64,000 bases of DNA, from the NCBI GenBank assembly GCA_900554815.1, contig USIO01000004.1, positions 11,870 through 75,869 on the forward strand. Reading direction: 5' to 3'. The DNA is from an uncultured Clostridium sp. GTDB lineage: Bacteria > Bacillota > Clostridia > TANB77 > CAG-508. Position 1 is the stretch's first letter, and each line of letters opens with the position of its first letter. The notes beneath the pieces are model-generated. The model had not been told where the DNA came from, did not search any database, and saw only the letters and a list, made by a program, of their open reading frames with translations. The position numbers were made by a program, and so were the translations under genes. This document shows positions 9,945 through 19,193 of the stretch, piece by piece.

Positions 9945-10319
9945 ATGGATTTTTTTGATAAATTAGGCCAAAAATTTTCAGAAACTTATAATACAGCATC
10001 TGAAAAAACAAGTAAATTAGCAAGAGAAACAAAACTAAAAATGTTAATTTCAGAAACAAAGGATACTCAAAAACAATTATTTGAAAAATTAGGACAAGAA
10101 TTTTACAAAAAATATTTAAACAAACGAGACTCTGATGTTGCAATAGAATTTATTGAAAATTTTAAAGAAATTGATAAAACTAATTTACAAATTAAAGATT
10201 ACGAAAATGAAATATTAACGTTAAAAGGATTACGTCCTTGTCCAAAATGTGGAAAACCATTGAATGCAAATTTTGAGTTTTGCCCTAACTGCGGATATAA
10301 ACAACAAGAGGAGCAATAA
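9945..10319 (+). CDS. Small protein with C-terminal zinc ribbon
   Basis: A 124-aa protein with a charged, probably helical or coiled-coil N-terminal part (residues 1-90) and a C-terminal four-cysteine zinc ribbon (CPKCGKPL and CPNCGYKQ). It follows gpsA by 45 bases with its own AAAGGAG site, so it may be read through from the der-plsY-gpsA operon. The fold suggests metal binding; the function is unknown. Confidence 0.8.
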   Translation: MDFFDKLGQKFSETYNTASEKTSKLARETKLKMLISETKDTQKQLFEKLGQEFYKKYLNKRDSDVAIEFIENFKEIDKTNLQIKDYENEILTLKGLRPCPKCGKPLNANFEFCPNCGYKQQEEQ

Positions 10320-10349
10320 AAGCAGTTATATATAAGTAAATAATTTATT

Positions 10350-10387
10350 AGAAAAAATAGATTATATGAATATAATCTATTTTTTCT
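10350..10387. terminator. Bidirectional hairpin terminator
   Basis: A 17-base inverted repeat (AGAAAAAATAGATTATA and its complement) with A and T runs on the outer sides, between two convergent genes. Its right end reaches the stop codon of the minus-strand gene. Confidence 0.8.
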
Positions 10388-10667
10388 AATAAGGAAATCT
10401 TTCATAAAGATAACGGATAACTTTGTCTGCATTATTTTCTGTTATATTAATAAAAAGACCTTTATCAATACTAACCCACATAGTAATATCAAATTTTTCA
10501 TTATTTTCTATAAAAACTCCAATCATATCTGCCATTTCAATAGGATTATTATAACTTTTTTTCCACTCTAAATTATTTTTTAAAGTAATTTTTTTGCATA
10601 AAAATTTTTCTAAAAAATAAGAAATTTCTTTTTCTTTCATACTATACAAACTAATTGTAGTATCCAA
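10386..10667 (-). CDS. Hypothetical small protein
   Basis: A 93-aa protein starting at TTG 10667, chosen because AAAAGGAG lies at the proper distance upstream; the frame stays open further upstream without another good site. It has no membrane segment or recognised motif. The composition is mixed and charged, with a central WKKSYNNPIEMADMIGVF stretch. I do not recognise a family. Confidence 0.6.
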   Translation of the reverse strand: MDTTISLYSMKEKEISYFLEKFLCKKITLKNNLEWKKSYNNPIEMADMIGVFIENNEKFDITMWVSIDKGLFINITENNADKVIRYLYERFPY

Positions 10668-10853
10668 ATTTATCTCCTTTTCGACTAAAAATAATATAAT
10701 TATATTATAAAAAATAAAAAAAATTCTATACAAAATAATTTTGGTAATTTTAATTCATAAATTATGAAGTTTTGTAAATACTAATTATAACAAAATTATT
10801 ATAAAACAAAGAAGACATATTTATTATTTTATAGCTTGAGAACAGGAGTTTAA

Positions 10854-11781
10854 ATGAAAAATTTAAAAACATGTTTTATTATATTAATAGAAGCATATTT
10901 GCTAACTTTTTTAACTGGATGTAATAATACAAATGATAACGGACTACTAAAAGACAAAGCTAAAAGTGAAATTGAATACTTAAGTGCGAACTTTATAGAT
11001 ATTTTAAACAGTCTAAATAATATTACTTTTGAAAAATTTGATGTAGTAGCAGAAAATCCAAATTTATCAGAAGAAATAGAATCAAAACAAAAAGAGACAA
11101 CAAGCCAGTCAACAGGAGGAGAGCAACAATCTGAAAATCAAATCTCAGGAAATAATAACAAAGAAAACCAAAATCAAAATGAAAATAAGGAAAGCCAATC
11201 AAATGGAAATAGTAACATAGTTACTACTCAAATGGCACCGAACACAATATTAAATCCAACAAAGACGGAAATTGACTGGACTAGCATTAAAACAGACATA
11301 GAAAATTTACATGAAACATGGAATATAATAATATTAGATCTATATAAATTAAACGTAAACAATGAAAATATAAGATCTTTTAGTAATGACTTAGATAAAG
11401 CAACCACTTATATAAAAAATGAGGATAAATCTAATAGTATCTTATCAATTGCTAAATTATACTCATATTTGCCAACATATATAGAAAATATTTCTACAGA
11501 TAATGCAACTAAAAATATTTTTTTAATTAAAAGCTATATTATTAATTCTTATTCAATTTTAGACAAACGGAAATTGGAACGATATTACTAAAGAAGTAGA
11601 CAAAGCTTTAACAGTCTTTCAAAACATAATAACCGATGTAGAATTTATAAGTAAAAATTCTAATAAAGTTAATAAAACATATGTTTCTTTAAATGAACTG
11701 AAAAATTCTATAAATAGCAAAGATAGGGAAGTGTTTTTAATTAAATATATTAATACATTAGAAGAGCTAAATGAATTATAA
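10854..11781 (+). CDS. Putative lipoprotein; needs a +1 shift at CGG
   Basis: The N-terminus has a signal sequence ending in a lipobox (LTGC, Cys at residue 23), so the product should be lipidated and held at the outer face of the membrane. Residues about 75-125 are a Gln/Asn/Ser/Glu-rich linker. The rest is helical. The zero frame stops soon after CGG codon 239 (11568-11570). Skipping C continues as GNWNDITKEVDKALTVF for another 70 codons with the same composition and ends at TAA 11779-11781, giving 308 aa. The family is unknown. The downstream gene is rnpB, on its own promoter. Confidence 0.7.
11568..11570 (+). other. CGG +1 recoding site, lipoprotein gene
   Basis: Context AAA-CGG-A. Skipping C opens 70 further codons typical of this protein. 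The zero frame stops 7 codons later. Confidence 0.75.
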
Positions 11782-11784
11782 CTA

Positions 11785-11813
11785 TTGTATTTTAAAATAA
11801 AATAATATATAAT
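11785..11813 (+). promoter_or_regulatory. Promoter of rnpB
   Basis: TTGTAT and TATAAT with a 17-base spacer. The predicted transcription start, about 7 bases after the -10 box, coincides with the first base of RNase P helix P1. Confidence 0.8.
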
Positions 11814-11819
11814 AAAAAT

Positions 11820-12159
11820 ATAAGTAAATTGAATGGTCGCGGATATAGTATAATGCTATATATGAGGAAAGTCCGGGCTCCACAGAGCAATGGTGCTGGG
11901 TAACTCCCAGTGAGGGAAACCTTAAGGAAAGTGCAACAGAAAATAACAGCCAAAATATTGGCAAGGGTGAAAATGTGAGGTAAGAGCTCACAATAAATAT
12001 GGTGACATATTTATCGTGTAAACCCCATCTGGAGAAACATCTTTAAATAGAAGCTACAAACTGCTCGTTTGCTTCTGATAGGTGGATTGAGGAATATAGA
12101 GATATATTCCCTAGATAAATGACCATTCTAGACAGAACCCGGCTTACAGATTTACTTAT
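11820..12159 (+). ncRNA. rnpB: RNase P RNA
   Basis: The catalytic RNA of tRNA 5' processing. Diagnostic conserved parts are GAGGAAAGTCCGGGCTC near the 5' end and GACAGAACCCGGCTTA near the 3' end, which form helix P4. The ends pair as helix P1 (TAAGTAAAT with ATTTACTTA). Short open frames crossing it are chance. It has its own promoter and terminator. Confidence 0.96.
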
Positions 12160-12163
12160 ATAT

Positions 12164-12206
12164 AAAAAAAGGAAATTAGAGATTTATACTTTAATTTCCT
12201 TTTTTC
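12164..12206 (+). terminator. Terminator of rnpB
   Basis: Stem AAAAAAGGAAATTA against TAATTTCCTTTTTT, immediately after the 3' end of RNase P RNA, ending in a T run. Confidence 0.85.
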
Positions 12207-12339
12207 AATATTTTTTATAGCAATCGACAGATTTAATTGATTAATACTTGAAAAGAAATTAAAGTTATGTTAAAGTTAATTTATAAAAATATTAATTACA
12301 AAAAACAAACTAAAATTTATACAAAAAAGGGGAACAAAT

Positions 12340-13246
12340 ATGAAAAAATTAGAAATAATTATTATTACTGTATTTGCAATAATTTTTTTATTATTAGCAT
12401 TAATGGTTGGTGTAGAAATAGGAAAGTCATTTATAAATAAAGAAATAATTAATAATAATATCCATATTAGTGAGAACTTAACAAATTTAAGTAATACACA
12501 AAACACTACTGTTTTTGATAATAAAAATGAACAAAATGAGGAAATTGTTTCTATAGCATATTACAAAAAATATAATGATGAATATATATATAAAGTTCCT
12601 AAAATTAATATAGATAATAGTAATGTAAAAAAAATAAATGATGAAATTATGGAATATTGTATGGAATTTATTAACAAATCTGAAGAATATGCAAAGCATG
12701 CAAAAATTTTAACAAGTGAAGGATATGAAGAACCATCTTTCGAGTATTATATAGACTATGAATACTATATTAATAATATGAGAGAATATGAAGTTAATGA
12801 ACATAGAATTGTAAATGTTAAATTAGAAAAAAAATGTCTTTCTTTAGTAATATATGTTACTCACTATGCTGGTTTTCGTATGCATAAAACATTTAATATT
12901 GATATAAATACTGGTAATACGATTAGTAATGAAGAACTTATATTAAGTAATTTTCCATATGATGATGGAGAAATGTTTGAAAAAATATTAAGAGAATACT
13001 ATACTACTATTGTTAAATTAAATTTTTATACGATAATACCAACAGATCCTCCTGCTAGTCAATATATGGATAAATCAATAGAAGCGAGTATAGCACAAGA
13101 AAATTGTAATAGAGAATTACCTATGTTTTTGGATGAAAATGGGATTTTATGTGTTTGTAGTTTAGTATATGGATGGGCTGGTTCACGGTAAATTAACTGG
13201 AATTGTAAAAGTAAACAATCTTAATGGAGGATGGTCAGTATATTAA
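12340..13246 (+). CDS. Membrane-anchored extracellular protein, RsiV/DUF3298-like; needs a +1 shift at CGG
   Basis: One N-terminal membrane anchor (residues 6-28, IIIITVFAIIFLLLALMVGV) is followed by an extracytoplasmic domain. The pattern of a YKVPKINIDN strand, a helix with repeated Glu/Asn, and HKTFNIDINTGNTISNEEL recalls DUF3298/RsiV-type domains; this is a resemblance only. The zero frame reads CGG then TAA at 13186-13191. Skipping C gives GSGKLTGIVKVNNLNGG and a further 19 codons to TAA 13244-13246 (301 aa total). The tail overlaps the end of the convergent pseudouridine synthase gene by 12 bases. Confidence 0.65.
13186..13188 (+). other. CGG +1 recoding site, RsiV-like gene
   Basis: In-frame codon 283, context TCA-CGG-T. 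A TAA stop is the very next zero-frame codon. Skipping C gives GSGKLTGIVK. Confidence 0.7.
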
Positions 13247-14104
13247 TTTTTTTATATCTTCTTCAATATTTGCTATATATATGCTTGGCTTATTACTAAT
13301 AGGATGAGCAAATTTAATTTTATATGCATGTAATGCTTGCCTCTGTATAAATGCAGAGGCTTTTCCGTACAATGTATCTCCTACAATAGGATGACCTATA
13401 TATTTAGAATGTACTCTTATTTGATGTGTTCTACCAGTTTCTAATAAAAATTCTACTAAACTATAATCTTTGAATTCCTTTAATACTTTATAGTGTGTAA
13501 TTGCTTTGTCTCCGTCAGGGGATATACACCTTTCAATAATGCTATTTTGCTTTCTTGCAATAGGGGCATTGATTATCCCTTGTTTTTCTTTTAAAAGTCC
13601 ATCTAGTATAGCAACATACCACTTTTGAAAACTATGATTTTTCATTTGTTGAATAAAACATTCTTGTATATATTCATTTTTGGCAAATACAACAAGACCA
13701 GAAGTATCTTTATCTAGTCGATTAACAGGTCTTATTTTTTTATTTAATCCAATTGTTTGAAAATAATATTTTACTCCATTAGATAAACTTGTTTCATAAT
13801 GTCTACAAGATGGATGTATTGCAATTCCAGCAGGTTTATTAAGAATAATGTAGGCATCATCTTCTGCAATAATATTTAAATCCATTTTAGTGGGAACAAT
13901 ATTGTCATTTTCTTCATTGTAATCTAAATTTACAGTAATAGTATCATTTAAAGACAATATATAATCCATATACACATTTTTTCCATTACAAAAGACAGCA
14001 TTTTTATTTTTTAGCTTAACTAATAATCTATTAGAAAAATAATGCTGCTTTAAAAAAGTTTTTAAAGTTATATTTTTATTTTGCACTTTATAATTTAAAA
14101 TCAT
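13235..14104 (-). CDS. RluA-family 23S rRNA/tRNA pseudouridine synthase
   Basis: Converts uridine to pseudouridine in rRNA or tRNA. An S4-like RNA-binding region (residues about 1-80) precedes the catalytic domain. The catalytic motif NRLDKDTSGLVVFAK contains the active Asp, and TGRTHQIRVH and HPIVGDTLYG follow. The protein is about 289 aa from the ATG at 14104; an in-frame TTG lies four codons upstream, and neither has a strong ribosome binding site. The exact RNA target cannot be told from the sequence. Confidence 0.9.
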   Translation of the reverse strand: MILNYKVQNKNITLKTFLKQHYFSNRLLVKLKNKNAVFCNGKNVYMDYILSLNDTITVNLDYNEENDNIVPTKMDLNIIAEDDAYIILNKPAGIAIHPSCRHYETSLSNGVKYYFQTIGLNKKIRPVNRLDKDTSGLVVFAKNEYIQECFIQQMKNHSFQKWYVAILDGLLKEKQGIINAPIARKQNSIIERCISPDGDKAITHYKVLKEFKDYSLVEFLLETGRTHQIRVHSKYIGHPIVGDTLYGKASAFIQRQALHAYKIKFAHPISNKPSIYIANIEEDIKKLIY

Positions 14105-14153
14105 ATTAATTTCCAATAAAAAAATAAATCATTATTATAAACAAATACGTCAT

Positions 14154-14237
14154 TGGTGCGAATAGTGGGAGTCGAACCCACACGCAAAATGCACACGCCC
14201 CTCAAACGTGCCTGTCTGCCAGTTCCAGCATATTCGC
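14154..14237 (-). tRNA. tRNA-Leu (GAG)
   Basis: The acceptor stem GCGAATA pairs with TATTCGC. The anticodon arm is CACGT-TTGAGGG-GCGTG with anticodon GAG. There is a long variable arm typical of Leu, the T loop is GGTTCGACTCC, and CCA is encoded. It reads CUC and CUU. Confidence 0.93.
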
Positions 14238-14308
14238 AAAAATATAGTAAAATTATACTAAAAATAGAAAACAAAAGCAAGAAATGTTAAGTAATTTTTT
14301 AAAAGATG

Positions 14309-14337
14309 TTGTATTTTTAGCTAAAACTTTATATAAT
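14309..14337 (+). promoter_or_regulatory. Promoter of the pta-ackA operon
   Basis: TTGTAT and TATAAT with a 17-base spacer, 29 bases before the pta start. No obvious operator is seen. Confidence 0.7.
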
Positions 14338-14365
14338 AATAATCATTAAAAAGGAGGAGAAAAAA

Positions 14366-15364
14366 ATGTCATTTATAGATGATGTAAAACAAAGAGCAAG
14401 AACCAACATAAAAACAATTGCTCTACCAGAAGCAACAGATAAAAGAGTATTAGAGGCTGCAAATAAAATAACAAGAGAGGGATTTGCAAAAGTTATTTTA
14501 ATTGGCAATAAAATTTTAATCGAAAAAAAAGCAAAAGAACATAATATTTCTATTGAAGGAATTTCTATAGTTAATCCTATAGAGTCAGCTAAATATGAAG
14601 AATATGCAAATACATTATATGAATTAAGAAAAGCTAAGGGAATGACAGAAGAACAAGCACATGAATTAATGAAAGATGAAACACATTTTGGAATGATGAT
14701 GGTAAAAATGGGTGCTTGTGATGGACTAGTTTCTGGAGCAATACATTCCAGTTCAGATACATTAAGACCTGCACTTCAAATATTAAAAACTGCACCAGAC
14801 ACAAAATTAGTTTCAGCATTTTTCTTAATGGTAATTCCAAATTGCGAATATGGGGAAAATGGTGTATTTGTTTTTTCTGATTGTGGATTAAACCAAAGCC
14901 CAAATAGTGATGAATTGGCGGAAATAGCAATTTCTTCAAGTAAAAGTTTTGAACAACTAGTTGGCAAAACTCCAAAAGTAGCTATGCTTTCTTACTCAAC
15001 GTATGGAAGTGCTAAGTCTGAATTAGTAGATAAAGTACAGGATGCAACTAAACTTGTAAAAGAAAAGGCTCCAAAACTATTAGTAGATGGAGAATTACAA
15101 TTAGATGCCGCTATTATTCCAGAAGTAGCAGCCTCTAAAGCAAAAGAAAGTAATGTTGCAGGAAAGGCAAATATACTAATATTTCCAGATTTAAATGCAG
15201 GAAATATTGGATATAAATTAGTACAAAGACTAGCAAAAGCAGAAGCATATGGTCCACTATGCCAAGGAATTGCAAAACCAGTAAATGATCTATCAAGAGG
15301 CTGTTCTGCTGATGATATTGTCGGTGTTGTGGCAATAACAGCAGTTCAGGCACAAAGTCAATAA
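14366..15364 (+). CDS. pta: Phosphate acetyltransferase
   Basis: Interconverts acetyl-CoA and acetyl-phosphate, the first step of acetate fermentation. It has 332 aa, the short single-domain form. Family signatures are KRVLEAANKITREGFAKVIL near the N-terminus, GMMMVKMGACDGLVSGAIHS in the middle and LIFPDLNAGNIGYKLVQRLA toward the C-terminus. The ATG follows AAGGAGG. It forms an operon with the two acetate kinase genes that follow. Confidence 0.96.
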   Translation: MSFIDDVKQRARTNIKTIALPEATDKRVLEAANKITREGFAKVILIGNKILIEKKAKEHNISIEGISIVNPIESAKYEEYANTLYELRKAKGMTEEQAHELMKDETHFGMMMVKMGACDGLVSGAIHSSSDTLRPALQILKTAPDTKLVSAFFLMVIPNCEYGENGVFVFSDCGLNQSPNSDELAEIAISSSKSFEQLVGKTPKVAMLSYSTYGSAKSELVDKVQDATKLVKEKAPKLLVDGELQLDAAIIPEVAASKAKESNVAGKANILIFPDLNAGNIGYKLVQRLAKAEAYGPLCQGIAKPVNDLSRGCSADDIVGVVAITAVQAQSQ

Positions 15365-15389
15365 GATTAGAAAAAAAGGAGATTAAATT

Positions 15390-16580
15390 ATGAAAATTTT
15401 AGTTATCAATTGTGGAAGTTCATCTGTAAAATATCAATTAATGAATATGGAAGATGAATCAGTAATGGCAAAAGGAAATTATGAAAGAATTGGAATGGAA
15501 GGTTCTTTTTTAACACATAAGGTAAATGGAGAAAAGTTCAAATATGAAAAAGAAGCAAAGACACATGAAAAAGCAATTCGCTTTATCATGCAACAATTAA
15601 TAGACAAAGAACATGGCGTAATTAAATCACTTGACGAAATTAATGCAATTGGACATAGAATTGTACATGGTGGAGAAAAGTTTACACAATCTGTTGTTGT
15701 AACAGATGAGGTAATAAAAGGAATTGAAGATGCAATTAAATTTGCACCACTTCATAATCCCGGACATTTGCAAGGAATTTTCGCATGCCAAAAAGAATTA
15801 CCAGGCAAACCAAATGTAACAGTATTTGATACTGCGTTTCACCAAACAATGCCTAAAGAACACTATTTATATCCAATTCCATACAAATATTATGAAAAAT
15901 ACGGGATTCGTAAATATGGAGCACATGGAACTTCGCATAAATATGTATCTGTTAGAATTGCAGAACTATTAGGAAAAAAACCAGAAGAACTAAAAATTAT
16001 AAATTGCCATATTGGACAAGGAGCAAGTCTTTGTGCTATTGAATATGGAAAATGCATTGATACTAGCATGGGACTAACGCCACTTGGTGGAATTGCTATG
16101 GGAAGTAGAAGTGGAGACTTAGACCCATCTGTTGTTACTTATATTATGGAACAAGAAAATATTTCACCAGCAGAAATGAACCGTATTTTAAATAAAGAAT
16201 CTGGCCTACTTGGAATGTCTGGAATTTCAGCAGATAATCGAGATATTTTGGAAGAAGCTCAAAAAGGAAATGAAAGAGCAAAACTTGCTATAAAAGAATA
16301 CTGCTATATTATTGCACAGTATATTGGAAGATATGCGGCAGCAATGAATGGAGTAGATGTTATTACATTTGCAGGAGGAGTAGGAGAAAGAGGACCAGAT
16401 GAAAGAAAAGAAATTTGTAGTTACTTAGGTTTTATGGGAGTGGAGCTAGACAAAGAAGCCAATAACGTAAAGGCTGTTGAAAAAGAAATTTCAAAAACAA
16501 ATTCAAAGGTAAAAGTCTGGATTGTTCCAACAGAAGAAGAATTAATGATTGCTAGAGAAACATTACAACTTGTAAAGTAG
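15390..16580 (+). CDS. ackA: Acetate kinase, copy 1
   Basis: Makes ATP and acetate from acetyl-phosphate and ADP. It has 396 aa, the normal length. ASKHA-fold motifs are VINCGSSSVKYQL at the N-terminus, GHRIVHGGEKF with the substrate Arg, FDTAFHQTMP with the catalytic Asp, the phosphate loop CHIGQGASLC and SRSGDLDPSV. The C-terminal TEEELMIARET carries the metal-binding Glu. It begins 25 bases after pta. Confidence 0.95.
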   Translation: MKILVINCGSSSVKYQLMNMEDESVMAKGNYERIGMEGSFLTHKVNGEKFKYEKEAKTHEKAIRFIMQQLIDKEHGVIKSLDEINAIGHRIVHGGEKFTQSVVVTDEVIKGIEDAIKFAPLHNPGHLQGIFACQKELPGKPNVTVFDTAFHQTMPKEHYLYPIPYKYYEKYGIRKYGAHGTSHKYVSVRIAELLGKKPEELKIINCHIGQGASLCAIEYGKCIDTSMGLTPLGGIAMGSRSGDLDPSVVTYIMEQENISPAEMNRILNKESGLLGMSGISADNRDILEEAQKGNERAKLAIKEYCYIIAQYIGRYAAAMNGVDVITFAGGVGERGPDERKEICSYLGFMGVELDKEANNVKAVEKEISKTNSKVKVWIVPTEEELMIARETLQLVK

Positions 16581-16660
16581 TACAACAAATATTAAATATG
16601 AAGATTTTTTAAAATAATTTATATAATACTAGCTAGGAATAAAATTCTAGGAGGTAATTA

Positions 16661-17851
16661 ATGAAAATACTAGTTTTAAATTGTGGTAGTTCATCTTTAA
16701 AATATCAGTTAATAGATATGGATGCAAAATCAGTATTAGCAAAAGGGAATTATGAAAGAATTGGAGAAAAGGAAGCATTTTTAACACATAAAGTAAATAA
16801 AGAAAAATATATTATAAAACAAGCTGTTATGGCACACGACGAAGCACTAGAAATTATATTACAACAATTGTTACATAAAGAATATGGAGTAATTACTTCT
16901 TTAAAAGAAGTTGGAGCAATAGGACATAGAATTGTGCATGGAGGAGAAATCTTTAAAGGCTCATGTATAGTTAATGATGACGTTATAGAAAAAATTGCAC
17001 AATGTGGCGAATTTGCACCGCTTCACAATCCAGCAGCAGTATTGGGAATTAAAGCATGTAAAAAAATCATGCCAAAAGTTCCAATGGTTACGGTATTTGA
17101 TACAGCATTTCACCAAACAATGCCTAAAACAAGTTACATATATCCTATTCCATATGAATATTATGAAAAATACAAAGTACGTAAATATGGAGCACATGGA
17201 ACTTCTCATGACTATGTATCAGCAAGAGTTGCAGAAATAATGAATAAAAAAAGGCAAGATTTAAAGATTGTAACATGCCATTTAGGGCAAGGAGCAAGTA
17301 TATGCGCAATAAAAAATGGAAAATCAATTGACACATCTATGGGACTAACCCCACTTGGAGGAATAGCAATGGTAACAAGGTCTGGTGATTTAGATCCATC
17401 TGTTGTTACTTATATAATGGAAAAAACAGGACTAGAACCAAACAAAATGAATTCAATTTTAAATAAAAAGTCAGGCTTAGCAGCTATTTGTAATATGGCG
17501 CCAGATTTTAGAGAAATTGAGGAAAAGTCATATAATAATAAAGATGCTAAAGTTGCTATTGATATTTTTACTAGTACAATTGCACAATATATTGCCAGAT
17601 ATGCAGTAAAACTTAATGGTATTGATGTAATAGTATTTACAGGTGGAATTGGAGAAAATCAAATTAATGTAAGAAAATCAGTCTGTGAGCAATTATCTTT
17701 TATGGGATTAGAGGTTGATGATGAAAAAAATAACTCAAAAGGAGAAGAAACAGAAATTTCAACACCAGCTTCAAAAATAAAAGTTTATATTATTCCAACA
17801 GATGAAGAAATGATGATAGCTAATGAAACAATTAGACTTGTAAAACAATAG
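16661..17851 (+). CDS. ackA: Acetate kinase, copy 2 (tandem paralogue)
   Basis: This is a second acetate kinase of exactly the same length (396 aa), 80 bases downstream of the first. It keeps the same catalytic motifs (LNCGSSSLKYQL, GHRIVHGGE, FDTAFHQTMP, CHLGQGASIC, TRSGDLDPSV, TDEEMMIANET). The two clearly diverged long ago, with many substitutions in the C-terminal half (LAAICNMAPDFREIEE here, LLGMSGISADNRDILE in copy 1). A different substrate preference, for example propionate or butyrate, is possible but not shown. Confidence 0.9.
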   Translation: MKILVLNCGSSSLKYQLIDMDAKSVLAKGNYERIGEKEAFLTHKVNKEKYIIKQAVMAHDEALEIILQQLLHKEYGVITSLKEVGAIGHRIVHGGEIFKGSCIVNDDVIEKIAQCGEFAPLHNPAAVLGIKACKKIMPKVPMVTVFDTAFHQTMPKTSYIYPIPYEYYEKYKVRKYGAHGTSHDYVSARVAEIMNKKRQDLKIVTCHLGQGASICAIKNGKSIDTSMGLTPLGGIAMVTRSGDLDPSVVTYIMEKTGLEPNKMNSILNKKSGLAAICNMAPDFREIEEKSYNNKDAKVAIDIFTSTIAQYIARYAVKLNGIDVIVFTGGIGENQINVRKSVCEQLSFMGLEVDDEKNNSKGEETEISTPASKIKVYIIPTDEEMMIANETIRLVKQ

Positions 17852-17901
17852 GAGTAATAGCACAAATTTTTTGTTTTACTTAAAATAAAGGAGTGAAAAT
17901 T

Positions 17902-18447
17902 ATGTTCATTGAAATTTTAAAAAAATATGAAAAAAAATCTATATTTATTTACATTTTAATGATTCTATTATCTATTTTATTAATGTTTCAGCCACTAAAA
18001 TTAATAAAACTCATTATTTATCTATTTGGAGGAATTACTATTATAGATGGTATATTACATATAGTATCATATTTTCAAACAAAAGATGAATTAAGACTTA
18101 TGAATTTTGAATTAGTAGAAGGACTATTAGAAATTATATCTGGAACAGTTACAATTATGGCTTCTGAATATTTAATTGCAATTTTTCCAATTATTATAGG
18201 AATCTGGATGATTATAAAAAGTATTATTAAATTTCAGCTGGGATTTAATTTTAGAACAGTAGAAAATAGTAAATGGTTAAATGTAGTTATTATGTCTATA
18301 TTGACATTTATTTTAGGCTTAATTGTATTATTTAATCCTTTTGCTTCAGCAATTGTTGCAACTGCAACTTTAGGTATTATATTATTAATATATAGTATAT
18401 TAAACTTGTGTGAAGCTATATATATTAACTTAAAATTTAAAGAATAA
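17902..18447 (+). CDS. HdeD/DUF308 family membrane protein
   Basis: A 181-aa integral membrane protein with about six hydrophobic segments in three hairpins, the DUF308/HdeD repeat pattern. The repeated theme FGGITIIDGILHI, FPIIIGIWMIIKSI and LGIILLIYSILNL is visible. The start is ATG 17902; the upstream in-frame GTG lies within the AAAGGAG ribosome binding site. The role is unknown; HdeD in E. coli is linked to acid resistance. Confidence 0.8.
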   Translation: MFIEILKKYEKKSIFIYILMILLSILLMFQPLKLIKLIIYLFGGITIIDGILHIVSYFQTKDELRLMNFELVEGLLEIISGTVTIMASEYLIAIFPIIIGIWMIIKSIIKFQLGFNFRTVENSKWLNVVIMSILTFILGLIVLFNPFASAIVATATLGIILLIYSILNLCEAIYINLKFKE

Positions 18448-18547
18448 CAATTATAAAAAAATGCTAAGAAAATGTATTATTAAAACAACACTTCACTTAA
18501 CATAATCTCATAATATATATAAGTATATATAGAAGGGAGGAGTTTAA

Positions 18548-19126
18548 GTGATTTTTAACGAACTAAAGGTTGGCTTTGCGTTAACAGGGTCTTTTTGTAC
18601 ATTTGAAAACGTCCTTACTATTATGAAAGACATAGTAAAAAAAGGAGCAGAAGTTTTCCCAATTATGTCTTTTAATGCTTACAATCTTGACACAAGGTTT
18701 GGAAAAGCAAATAATTTCGTTAAAGAAATAGAAAACATTACAGGAAAGCAAATCATCCATACAATACAAGAAGCAGAACCAATTGGACCTAAAAAATTAA
18801 TAGATATATTAGTTATTATTCCATGTTCAGGAAATACAATAGCAAAGCTTGCAAATGATATAACAGATACTCCTGTAACAATGGCTGCAAAATCAAATCT
18901 TAGAAATGGAAATAGTGTTGTTATTGGAGTATCTACTAATAATGGACTAGGAAATAATGCTGTTAATATAGGAAGACTATTAAATTCAAAAAATATATAT
19001 TTTGTACCATTTAGACAAGATAATCCAATTACCAAACCAAACTCGCTTATATTTAATAAGAATCAAGTTATAAAAACTATAGAAAAAGCTTTAAATAAAG
19101 AGCAAATACAGCCAATTTTACTATAA
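18548..19126 (+). CDS. dpaB: Dipicolinate synthase subunit B (SpoVFB)
   Basis: A flavoprotein of the Flavoprotein/HFCD fold that acts with DpaA in the mother cell to form dipicolinic acid, the spore-core solute. It has 192 aa, with a GTG start after GGGAGG. Recognisable parts are VGFALTGSFCTFE, the PCSGNTIAKLANDITDTPV loop and AAKSNLRNGNSVVIGVSTNN. No dpaA lies beside it in this window. It shows the organism has a spore programme. Confidence 0.93.
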   Translation: MIFNELKVGFALTGSFCTFENVLTIMKDIVKKGAEVFPIMSFNAYNLDTRFGKANNFVKEIENITGKQIIHTIQEAEPIGPKKLIDILVIIPCSGNTIAKLANDITDTPVTMAAKSNLRNGNSVVIGVSTNNGLGNNAVNIGRLLNSKNIYFVPFRQDNPITKPNSLIFNKNQVIKTIEKALNKEQIQPILL

Positions 19127-19133
19127 TTTTTAT

Positions 19134-19175
19134 ATTCTGTTTACAAAATATTGTAAACAGAATAGTTTATTTTTA
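19134..19175 (+). terminator. Terminator after dpaB
   Basis: A 13-base inverted repeat (ATTCTGTTTACAA and its complement) with a 4-base loop, followed by a T-rich tract. Confidence 0.7.
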
Positions 19176-19193
19176 AAGTAATATGGGGGAAAT

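Noticed and set aside
11782..11991. Minus-strand open frame over the RNase P region
   Set aside because: It lies in conserved RNase P RNA and is a chance frame.
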